Shown: piece by piece, positions 21,948-33,000 of the stretch
How the letters are laid out: every line of letters begins with the position of its first letter
Numbering within the stretch: the first letter of the stretch is position 1
Origin: Cytospora piceicola
Taxonomy: Eukaryota; Ascomycota; Sordariomycetes; Diaporthales; Cytosporaceae
NCBI GenBank assembly: GCA_023375675.1
Contig: JALQBC010000020.1
Span: 620,001 to 684,000, forward strand
DNA: 64,000 nt
Direction of reading: 5' to 3'
The notes under the pieces: generated by a model
Told to the model about the DNA's origin: nothing
The model's database searches: none
The model's input: the letters and a program-made list of their open reading frames with translations, nothing else
Program-made: the position numbers and the translations under genes

Positions 21948-24900
21948 TCAAGATACCCATTCTCCCACCCACTTCCGTACCCACTCCGGTGTGACAGCTT
22001 GCAAGTCACGTAACGCTGTGCTGTGAGCGTAAGTCTTGTCAACTGACATGGGCGGCGTCTTCTGCTCCCCCTCGGCCCACAGATAGTTCTGGTAGAACTC
22101 GTCCAGCTTGATGGCCGGGTTCGTGTTGACTACTCCGTCGCCAGTCTCCTTAGATGCAGCGTCGAGCTTCTCCAGCCATGTAGATGGTGGCACAACCTCA
22201 GGCACGCGAGTGGGTCCAAGAAATGTCCTTGCTGCATCGATGACGGATGGCAACAATGATTCCCATGTCGTGGTGTGGGGGTTTCTCAAATTATATACCC
22301 TTGCACTGCCAGACTTTCCAGACTCAGGACCGAGTTGATCTTGGACAAGGTCGACCAAGACATCGGCCAGCAAATCAGCTGGTAACCAGTCAATTTCATT
22401 GAAAGCGCCCAGATTGTCTGGAAGACAGCCCATCGACAGAGACCCAATGACAAGGCTGGGGAACCATTCTTTCCGGTTCCATTCAACACCCGGCTGTCGA
22501 ACAGCGCCGGCCACCTGACCAACACGAGCAATGGTGACTGGTATCCCCAGCTGTTGAGCCGCGGAGTCACAGAGCAGCTCAGACAGGAACTTGCTTCGGG
22601 CGTAGCCGTTTGTGTTGGGAGCATCACTCAGAGTGGGCACTTGCTCTGGTATGGGACGCTTTTCGCCTGTAGGCCCTCCGATCCCCACGGCGCTGACCGA
22701 CGAGATGAAGACGAGGGATGCCGGGTGGCCTGAACCGGTCGATGTGGATAGGCGGAAAAGGTTCACCAGGCCAGCGAATTGCGGCTGGAAGGCGGACAAC
22801 CTTAAGTTGAAATTGACCGGCCAAGCATTGTGGATGATGATGCCGACATGGTCACACACTTCCTTGTATGTCTTCTCGCTGAGTCCAATAAGAGGTTGAC
22901 TGAGGTCCGCGGAAATGAATGTGACCCGCTCATCCAGGTCTGCCACATTAAGCCCTCGCTCGGTCATTCGTACCTTCTGTGCAGCATATCCACCGTCCTC
23001 AGCGCGGTTAAGGCAGTACACGCGACTGATGCCTGGTCGATCGAGCAGAGCACGTAAGAGAAACGTGCCTACGGTACCAGTAGAGCCTGTTAGCACCGCT
23101 GTGACTGGTTCGCCGCTGGGCTTTGTACCAGCGTGAACAATTTCCGGCTTTGGAATCTGCTCAATGAGTCCACGATACGTGCTCAGGAAGGGCTTCACTA
23201 GCGAAGCATCGTTGTCCTTCTGCTCGTCTCTCTGGGCGAGCAGTGCCATGCTTAGTTGATCTACCGTAGGGTTGGAGTAGATTGTGGATAAACCAAGGTC
23301 TGGACGGTGCAGGCCACGTCTAAGAAGCCTGATAAGTCGGAGTGCCATGAGTGAGTCCATTCCATGTTCGAAGAAAGTGCCAGTAGCATATGCTTGGTGT
23401 GAATACGGCCATTCGGTCACAGCACAAACACTCTCGCGAATAAAGCGAGTGACACTCTCAGTGTCGGTGAGATTCAGAGATGTCTCGTCTCGGCCATGTT
23501 CGTCTTCCATGGCAAGATCCGCGTTGGTGTACAGAGTCTCGATCTGGGCAGTGTATTGCTTAATGCTCGTGGCACGCTGGATGGTGCCTTTTCCTGCTCG
23601 AATCAGGGGACGATCCACCACGAGGATTAGGGACTTCTCGACCCTTGCATGGGCTGGTGCGACGGCATTGGCTTCCTGAACGCTTGGCCAGACACGCTCG
23701 ATCAGTGCAGCCTGCTCGGAAGTGCTCAACGGGCCATGTTGGTTCAGGGCAACTGGATCGATGAGCAGAGCAGCTTGGAACCGCTGGGTACCAATAACCA
23801 AGGCGCCACTTAACTCGGGATTGCTCGCCACGACGTGCTGCTCCATCGAGACGGGATTCGTCTTTTCGCCATTGAGGAACACAATGATGTCGTCGGCGCG
23901 AGCTCGCCAGCACCAGGCGTCTGGTATGGTAGGGTGAGCCTGGAACAAGTCTTTGGTGCGGTATTCATCCAGTTGTTCTTGACTCCTAATACTGAAGGCT
24001 GTCTGGGGAAGTGCCTTATCTTGCCTAATGACGAGTTCGTATGTACCTTCGGATACTGGATTGAACGCCGCGCCGACTGATGGGTGAAACCGGATGTAGC
24101 GCCAATCACTCGGGCCAAGGCCGCGAGGAATAAGTTGGTGCGGTATACCAACTTCGGAAGCCCCCCACCAACACCTCAGAGGTATCTGCGCGGCAACGAC
24201 ATCTCCGATAGCCTGTGGCAGATCGCCACCAATATATAAAATCAAGCTGAGGTGGCTCGCGCAGTAAGCAAGCTGGTCAGGGTTCTGGGCCAGGTCTGCT
24301 ACCACTGACGGGACGAGGATGGCTATTTCGGCGGGGGTGTGTTTCAGAGCTTCCGCGAGCCCGTGAGCGGTGACGATCCCGACTGCTGCAGGCGCAATAG
24401 GAATACAGCCAGCACGCATCGCCCAGACCATGTACTGCAGTATACCAGCTCCCTGGACATGATTAGCTACAGATCAAGCCACAGAGGGGATAATTACGGC
24501 TTGTGAAGTCTTACATGGAAGGGCGGCACTGTCACTACCACACGCTTGCCGGACATGAGATGCTCGACCGACGTGACATCTTGCTCAGCCGGTATTTCCT
24601 CACTGGCACAGGCATAATGTCGCGCTGTCGATTCTTGTGGCCACACAAGAGGCTTTGGCATACCAGTCGATCCAGAGGTATGTCTTTGGGAGATGCTAAT
24701 GTCAGCTTCCAGCACGAAGCAGAGGGCAGTCCTTCCGATCCCGCAAAACGTACAAGATGAAGAGTGGGTCCCAACGCCCTGCTTCGTAGGCTTTGTCGTA
24801 CGGGAACGACGGGAATGACTCCTTCAAGAGCTCATCTACGGTCGGGATCGTCAGGCAGCGTGGCTTGACAATATCCAGAATAGGTAAGACTGATGGAAGC

Positions 24901-25354
24901 TTCGAGTCTGATGTGACCAATGTTCGACATTTCAAGGCTTCAAAGAGCGAACGCTGCGCAGCCGGACTATTGCGGGGCGACGTGAGGAACAACTTCGAAG
25001 ACATTAACAACGGCTTTTAACTGGCAGGTCAGGACCGAAGGCCTTGGAACTTACAGCGTAGCCAGCCTTGACAGAAGCAAGAATCATCGCAGTGAGTCGC
25101 ACGTCGTTGGGACCAATATAGGTCAAGACTTCTTGCTGGACGTCTCGACCTGCGCCGAGCTGTTTCACAATCCACCATGCCAGGCCATTGACGATGTTTG
25201 ACAGTTGACCATATGTGATAGTGTGAAAGCCTGCGTCGTAAGAGTCACTAGCTACGGGCCAAAGACCGTAGGCCGTGCTGGGACGCTCTCGAGCATGACG
25301 GTCAAGAAGTTGTGGCCACAATTCTGTGCCTTGACTGCGAAGATTGGTGACCAT
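21948..25354 (-). CDS. NRPS-like adenylate-forming reductase (A-T-R)
   Basis: Four exons (25055-25354, 24754-24992, 24515-24683, 21948-24452) with 62-, 70- and 62-nt introns encode 1070 aa. The adenylation domain (about 15-530) has VKAGYA then LFLTSPRNSPAA, the ATP-binding HTSGSTGMPKP at residue 181, VVVTVPPFH, and GEKTNPV near its end. The thiolation domain has HGMDSLMAL with phosphopantetheine Ser603. The C-terminal thioester-reductase domain (about 685-1070) has the Rossmann TGSTGTVGTF near 691 and the SDR-type catalytic NGYARSK with Tyr853. There is no condensation domain, so this is a carboxylic acid reductase. It adenylates an acid, loads it on the carrier and releases it reductively with NAD(P)H as aldehyde or alcohol. 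The substrate is not predictable by eye. It is divergent from, and 4.7 kb away from, the polyketide synthase start. Confidence 0.93.
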
Positions 25355-27308
25355 GATGACGCCTTCCTACCTCAGCGTATGACCCTCGGTTTGTTTTTTT
25401 ATAAAAAGAAAGTCCTGACGAGTGAGTATGCAATGGTATGAATGAGTTGGAGAGCTGGAATACACCCTTAGGGTTTGACGTTACTGGTCCAGAAAGCCCG
25501 GGCCTGTGAGTTCGATCGTACGAGACTGGACTTTTGAGGGTTGGTGGCCGGTCCCCTGAGTGATAGACCAAGTGAGGAGTAAGGAGTGATGGAGACCAAT
25601 AAGCTGACAAGTACACTAAGTGAGTATCCGCATTACTGCTGTACTGTTGCGGCACGGGTCGAACGGATGATCCTAATAACCGTTACACCTTGCAAGATTG
25701 TGGCACTTCCCAGCCCTATGTAACCTTCTTTCGATAGATAGTCTGGCTACGTATCCAAACGACTGGTAGCTCTTAAGCAGGACTGGGCAGTTGTGTGTGG
25801 CAGTCGACTGGCTTTGCTGCGTATTGTTGACCAAGATGTCTGGCATGAAAATTGGTAATCGTCGGGTTAACCACTTGTAATTCCACCACTCTTTCAGCTT
25901 CCACCAATTTGGTCGTTTTGACCAGTTGACCCGATGAGTCTTTTGCGGTCGATCACACAGGGGAAATCGCTGCACGTCTGAAAAGGGCACCTACTTGAGT
26001 TCAAGCTCGATCCAACGGGTTTCCCGGATCATTGTTCCGGACAGGGCTCCGGGATGGTGACATGTGACTTGTCTTATACGCGACCATGCGGCACAGACCG
26101 TGAATATGTAACCCTGTTGTTTGTGCACGACAGACTGCATGGTTCTTCGTCAACAATTAAAAGTCCAATGACGCCACATAGTGGGTTTGAGTTATTCACT
26201 GGCTTCCAAATATGTGTGCATATCTTACTGCAAAATTGCAGGGTGGACCGGTGGGCGGGGGTTATGCCAGTACTGCACGGTCGAGGGTTGGGTGAACCCC
26301 CTCTCGCCCCTTGCAAGTGAACCTACTTTAAGGCATGTAGCCCCAAACAATGCCTTAGCGAGGGAAAAGACCCCTACTGCGTACATGTCGAATTTGGTAA
26401 GATAGACATTGCCAGGTAGGATGAGAGGGCAGGGCTGTGATTGAGGTTGTGACGAACCACAGATCAACTGCCGGATTACTGTAAGCATGTGCTTGATCGC
26501 ACGAGGGCGTCCCGTTGTGGATCCGGAGGAACGATATGGACTCCACAGGCTCTCCTGCAGACAATAACACATGGATACTATACAGTAGTGGAGTATCCAG
26601 AAGCATATTGGAATCTATCGGAAATAAAAAGACCAAGAATCCACAGCGGAGGTAAAGGCTTGTGTTCCGATCACTGCGATGCGCGGAAGGAAGATGGAAG
26701 ACGGCACATCGGATCGACATTTTTGCTGAAGGATTCGAGCTAGTCAGACTGGTGGATGTCCTGAGCAATCACAAGTAGAAAAGTTATCGGGACAGTCCAG
26801 TAAGATGTACTGCAATGCCAATCCATTGAAGGACGTATCCATATCCTGGCATTTCTACATGAATACTACACAGTACGTCCAATTGTGGGGGTAGGGTAGT
26901 CAGTCTCTCAAAAAGTACCGGAATATTTGGACTTGACATTCAATACGAGACGAGATGCTCCGCTGTCGCCACACCAGCATACCTGCATACATCCAAAGTA
27001 AATGCATATCGCGATCCTCTCGGGTGAAAGACCTTCTACGGGACGAGCCCGGAAATCCCAGTCGGGGCCAAAGGATTTTGATGCGATGAGATGGTCCCAC
27101 CACCCGCATCCACCAGCTATCGTCCCAGGTATCTCCGGAAGCACATGATAATTACGTGAAACGTGGAGTAATATCTGTTTGACTGTATGAATTTCCACAG
27201 GTCCATTGCAAGTCTACGCGCAAGAAAGGAGCTGGCGGTATTCGGGCCCAGGTTGACCACCAGTAATTATCGTAGTATCTCATTAATTATCATCGTTCCT
27301 GGCTGATA
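25355..27308. other. intergenic, 2.0 kb, no gene recognised
   Basis: Promoter of the NRPS-like gene and 3' region of the SAT4-type gene. Several short frames are open but none has an ATG start plus recognisable protein. It could hold a decayed gene too eroded to identify. Confidence 0.45.
25397..25403 (-). promoter_or_regulatory. candidate TATA box of the NRPS-like gene
   Basis: TATAAAA on the minus strand, about 43-49 nt upstream of the ATG. The position is close for a TATA element, implying a short leader. Sequence and position only. Confidence 0.35.
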
Positions 27309-28594
27309 TCATTTCCGCCCGACCTGTTCCCAAGACATGCGAATATTGATCGTCTTGACGATACCCCCATCAGAGGTCTGGACTGAGCCAGGGTCCACAT
27401 AACTTGGCTTGTCTTCCGGGTCTGGGAGCTGCTCAAACCCGTCCCCCCTCGCCCTCAGGCTCGAGAGCAAAACGCCTCGGTCGGTGCCCAGCTCGTAGTC
27501 GTCTGCAGAGTGGTGTACGGATGCGTGAGCCGCTGACTTGGAATGCCGAATCCCTCCTGATTTCGACCCGATAGTTGCCAGTGATGCACCTGAAGTCGTA
27601 GGCCGTTGGACGGTTTTGGCACGGATCTTAGTCCCGAACCTGTCGATCAGCGGGCGATAGGTCATGAGACAGGCCGCAATGAGGTAGATACCAGGCTCTG
27701 CTATCGTCCAGATGATGAGTTCGACGGCATGCCAGGTTGGGTCAATGAAAGAGTTGTTGCCAGAGAACGATACGAATCGTAGTATGGAAGAAATAACCCC
27801 TCTGGATCCACACGTGGTCAGTCATTTGTCACCTAGTCGTATAGTGCTAACGGATTCAACTTACATGCTGCCGATAAGAAACGTGAATGTCAGGGCTAAC
27901 TTCAATCTCTTCGTCGTATGCAGACCCCACGTTATCGGCAAAGGAAGCACAAGCAGTATCAGGTCTGTGATTATGTTCGGGAATGAGGCCCATATGTATA
28001 GTTTTTCCTTGTCGATACACTTCGCGGCCTGTACCTCTGTAGAGGCCCAGGCGGCCGAAAAAGGACTGCATGCAGCCAAGTTGGCTACACTCGTGGCGAT
28101 GGCGGTGCAGATGATGATGGCGGCAGTGATCCAGAGGATGATGAGGACGCTTCGTTGAGGAAAAAGTGTCCGGTAAAATACGCAGATAGCCAGCTTTCCG
28201 AGGCCACAGGTAACAAAGTACCATGTCGCGATGGCCATCAGGTATTTCAAGAAACTGGTCACGAGATTCGGATGATACTTGGCTAGCCACTCAGCATGGT
28301 ATCCAACTCCCCCGTTCTTGAGGGCCCCTTTTGCAGGCTTTGTCAGCAATTCCCCTGAATATACTTAAGTACTGTTCTGCTGCTTCTGTACTGACCTATT
28401 GCAACACCAGTCGCCATGATCTGACTTAGAAGGCATGCTATGACCAGCCAGTCATCAAGACCACGAGAACGTACTGTGAGGCGTCGTGCGACGAAGCGGA
28501 AAAGCACCAACACAACCTGAAGGGGAGTAAAGAACGCAATGAAAATGGTTAGACGAGTGCCGATGAACTCTGTGGGAGGCGGAGTGTCTGCCAT
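27309..28594 (-). CDS. SAT4/rhodopsin-domain integral membrane protein
   Basis: Exons 28396-28594, 27865-28327 and 27309-27801 (introns 68 and 63 nt) encode 384 aa. Seven hydrophobic segments can be traced from TRLTIFIAFFTPLQVVLVLF to PGIYLIAACLMTY. The family's landmarks are present: RRLTVRSRGLDDWLVIACL after helix 1, GVGYH in the first long loop, KLAICVFYRTLFP, CIDKEKLYIW and AEPGIYLIAAC. This is the fungal rhodopsin-domain (SAT4-like) family, distinct from light-driven opsins and lacking a retinal lysine motif that I can see. The cytosolic tail of about 115 residues is Ser-rich (GASLATIGSKSGGIRHSKS). Members are common in secondary-metabolite loci and as PTH11-like receptors, but their biochemistry is mostly unknown. 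There is no N-terminal CFEM domain. Confidence 0.88.
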
Positions 28595-30026
28595 ATTGAA
28601 AAACAACCCTTTTCTGGGTTGGTGGCGTTGTGTTGTCTGTGCGAGAGAGTGCACGACACAGATATGTGCAAGGTGAAGGGTAGAAAAACAATTTGGCTCT
28701 CAGGATCTCAAATTGGTTTGGACGACATTATGTCTTGGATATCTGAAACCTTATTAACGTTGCAAGTCGAACACAGCCTGTAAGTTGATCTTGCCTATAT
28801 GTGTACGACTCGTTGCCTGCTTACATCTGCCCTCACTTACAGTAACCCCCGGATTCATATTACCCAAGTACGTACCCGGCGGAATCCTCCACATTTATTT
28901 GGGTATGAAGTCCATGCACCGAGCCTTATTCTGCAGGTCGGTTGCCGCTTTCAGCTGCGTATGCGACTCAAATTCCTGCCTTAAAATACGACTCAATATT
29001 AATCTTATTCCCACCTATTGCAATCGAAAGGAACACAGATATTGCAGACAAGTCGTTCCTGGATTGATCCTTCAAGCTGCATGTTCTGGTTGAAATTGGA
29101 CCAAGCGTTCATGATCGGCACATGTGCATGGCTACAGGGGTGGCTGAAATCCTTCCCAGAAATTACATATCACTTACTGCGATACGTAGTACTTGGGTAC
29201 ATTAACTACCTACTTAGGTAGGTATCTACAAAGATTTCAAACTGAGGCGGCATTAGATCATTGTGTAACATTCAATATTGCCAGCTTTGTTACGCCCCAA
29301 GATCTTCACCAAACCCTGGTCCTATATAGCTCCATACTACATAGAATGTTTAAGTACATACTAAGTTTCATCGCAGTAGGTCGATGTGCGCATACAATTT
29401 GTCAAATATCCTATCGGTCCTTCTCTCGCATCATTCGCAAAGACCCCATACAGTTTCAGGACAGTGCAGTAGACTTGCAGCATGTAATCGAGAGTCTCGA
29501 ACAATTGGTGCTAAACTCGTATACTGTGGTATCTAAGGATCGTAATGCTGACTTGACAAGCACGTGAGGATTTGTGGGCTCCTGGCAGGTTGGCCAGTGG
29601 GGCCGCTGGTCCAGACTTTGGCAGGAGACTGCACCATCACCGGAGAAGGATTATACGGGCCTCGAGTCGGCGTAGTGCCGGTTGGTGGAGTGGTCGATCA
29701 AACTCATCAACTTGGGATGATATGTACGTGATATGGTGTATGGGGATTGGGCTTTTTACTCTGAAAGGCACTGTGCGGTGCCTCTGTTCATCTTCAACTG
29801 CTTCCGAGAATTGTCGGGAATTATCTGATCTGACAGCTTTTGGTGGGTCTCAAGTTCAATATCAGTATTATGTATTTTGCCTGAAACTGCCATCATGTTG
29901 GCATAAGAACTACCGGTAGTAGTATATGGAAACATACGAAATTTCATTTCCGACTTCCAGGTTTGACCTGCAATTTTCTCCTGTCAAACACAGCTCTATC
30001 GACAGCCAACCTTCCTGCCCAGCAAT
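28595..30026. other. divergent promoter region between the SAT4-type gene and the PKS
   Basis: 1.4 kb shared by the two divergent genes, with an AGGT repeat patch at 29201-29226. A TATATGG at about 29920 is roughly 100 nt upstream of the PKS start. No gene was recognised. Co-regulation of the two genes from here is possible but not shown. Confidence 0.5.
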
Positions 30027-33000
30027 ATGTGCGATTCGTCCTCGATCGCCCCACCAGCTCCTATCGCCGTTGTTGGTCTGTCATGTCGTCTGCCGGGCGG
30101 TGCCAACGACCCAGCGAAGCTATGGGATCTGTTGACGAAGAATGGTGTGGCCTGGTCCCCGGTACCAGCTGATCGATTCAACGAGGCAGCGTTCTATCAT
30201 CCCAGTGGCGATGATCCAAACGGTACCAGTAATCACAAAGGCGGTTACTTCATGGATGCTGATCCTAGAGACTTTGACCACTCCTTCTTCCGACTATCAC
30301 CGCAACAGGCGGCCGCAATGGACCCGCAGCAAAGGATGTTGCTCGAAATGTCCTATGAGGCTCTCGAGAATTCTGGATGGACATTGGAATCCCGTGCCGG
30401 CTCCAATACGGCTGTGTACGCAGCAAGTTTCACGGCAGATTTCGAACGGAACCTCTACAGGGACCCCGTCAACTTGCCGGTATACTACCTCACAGGGGTC
30501 GAGAAAGCTATTTTGTCGAACCGAATCTCACATGCCTTTGACTTACATGGTCCCTCCATGACAATTGACACGGCTTGTTCCGGTGGATTGGTTGCCGTGC
30601 ATCAAGCGTGCCAGAGTCTCCGTTCTGGAGAATCTGATGCAGCTCTTGTCGCGGCAGCCAATTTGACATTGTACGTAGACAGCATCTAACCTCATAATTA
30701 CCTCTTGTTCCCAGTCATCTTCTTCCCACTTCTTGCGAATAATCACAAATTGTGATGTGAAGTTCGACTCCCGAGCCCTCCAAGGTTGTATCATCCTGGC
30801 AACTAGTCAGTGATGTAACAAGAGCGAGATGGAATGCATGAGAGAAAAAGAAAACGGGAAAATTGATTCCTGTATTACATACTATGGCACCATAAGCTTT
30901 TCACCTTTGGTTTGAGTGTTTGCTAACGGAGACTAGGGGACCCGATCAACGCATTGGCATGAGCACACTCCACTTGACCAGTGGCACAGGGCATTGCTAT
31001 CCATTTGACAGTCGGGGAGATGGGTACGGCCGTGGCGAAGGATGCGTTGTGCTTGCGCTAAAGCGTCTTGACCAAGCTCTGCAGGATCGTGATCCTGTCC
31101 GCGCAATACTCCGCAACACGGCTGTGAACCAGGATGGCTATACGCCCGCAAGCATTACATATCCGAATGTGAGTGGATTTAATTCCTCCCGAAGTTTGCT
31201 TGCCTGTAATACCTCGTATCACATACTGGCAAATCGGGCTTAGATGGACTATAGCTAATTCAGACTTTGAAACCTACAGGGCGCAGCTCAAGAACAGCTC
31301 ATCCGCAATGCCTACGCGAGGGTTGGCTTATCACCTTTGGTATGTCTTCACCTACACGAGCTTCTTATATCATATAACCAACCATGTCTGGTAAAATGTC
31401 TTACTTTATTGGTCTTAGGATGTCTCATATGTCGAGGCTCATGGCACAGGCACAAGGGCTGGCGATTTCGAAGAACTTTCAGCCATTGCCAAAGTATTCG
31501 CAAGTCCAAACTCAGATCGTTCAACCCCTCTCCATGTCGGATCTATTAAGGGTAACATTGGGCATACCGAAAACACCAGTGGCCTTGCTAGCATGGTGAA
31601 GGCGATAATGATGCTTGACCACCTTCAAATCCCAGGTACTGCTGGCCTGCGCGAGTTCAAGTCCGGTCTCCCCACTCAAAGTATGTGCATTCCTACAGAC
31701 CTGACGCCGTGGCCTCGAGGGAGTGGTGACAACGTGGAGGTGCCTCCCCGAGTATCTATCAACAGCTTCGGATTCGGAGGAGCAAATGCACACGCTATAT
31801 TGGAGCGCGCGCCTCGCCAAATGTCGACGCTTACCTCCTGTCCCACTTCTCCCGTTTCCCAGCCTTGTCTTTTCACTCTTTCCGCGAACAGCCAAGCTTC
31901 GCTTCAGGCTTTGATATCAACTTACCACACTTGGATAGAGCAGCAGCCGGAAGTGGCACTGGGAGACCTGTCCTATACTCTGTGTAATCGCCGCTCTATG
32001 CTGCCCTGGCGTTTTAGCTGCGTCGCTAAAGACCATGAGTCTCTTCTAAGCAACCTGCAGTCTGGCATGGGTGCTTCTGCAGTCCTCCCGCCCCGGGACC
32101 AACCGTCCATGGTCTTCATTTTCACTGGTCAGGGTGCTCAATGGCTCGGCATGGGTCGCGAGCTCCTTCTGGACCAATCCCCATCGCCAGTGTTTCGAGA
32201 CTCTATCCGCGCGTCTCGAGATATGCTGCTCGACTTGGGAGCCGACTGGGACCTTGAGCAGGAGCTCCTCCGCCCGCCTGAAGATGCCGCACGACTTAAC
32301 ACAGCTCAACTGGCGCAGCCCGTGACAACAGCCATCCAGATTGCCTTGATCGCCTTGCTCCGAAGTTTCGGCATTACACCTGGGGCTGTTATCGGCCACT
32401 CCAGCGGTGAGATCGCCGCGGCTTATACAGCTTCCCGCCTGAGTGCTCGACAGGCCCTAACAGTGGCTTACCACCGCGGCTTTATGGCGGATGCTGCGAA
32501 AACTAGTGGGTTAGCTCCGGGTGCCATGTTGTCGGTTGGTCTAGGCGAGGCCGAAGCCCTCCCATTCACAAAGAATTTGAGCAAAGGCGTTGCCAATATC
32601 GCATGTGTCAACAGCCCAAGTAGCGTCACCATCTCCGGCGACGCGGAAGCCGTCGATGAAATTGCTTCGCGTCTCGCCGCATCCAATAGTCAGGGAGACG
32701 CTACAATATTCTACCGTCGTCTACTTGTCGATACTGCCTATCATTCGCACCACATGCGGGCAGTAGCCAGTGAGTATAGGTCACGGCTCGGGAACCTAGA
32801 TTCCCAAAATCATGCCTCTCCTACTGACCATGCAGAGGTGGCTTTCTTCTCTTCCGTGACCGGCACCCTTAAGACATCTGACTTTGGACCCGAGTACTGG
32901 ATTGATAACCTTGTATCACCGGTCCGTTTCAGTGACGCGGTTCAGATGTTCGCAAGCACTTATGCCGTCACTCATCAGAATAGCATCTTCATTGAGGTTG

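Noticed and set aside
30671..30936. Frame stop in the ketosynthase domain as evidence for a broken PKS
   Set aside because: Consensus splice sites remove the segment and both flanks rejoin in the expected ketosynthase sequence.
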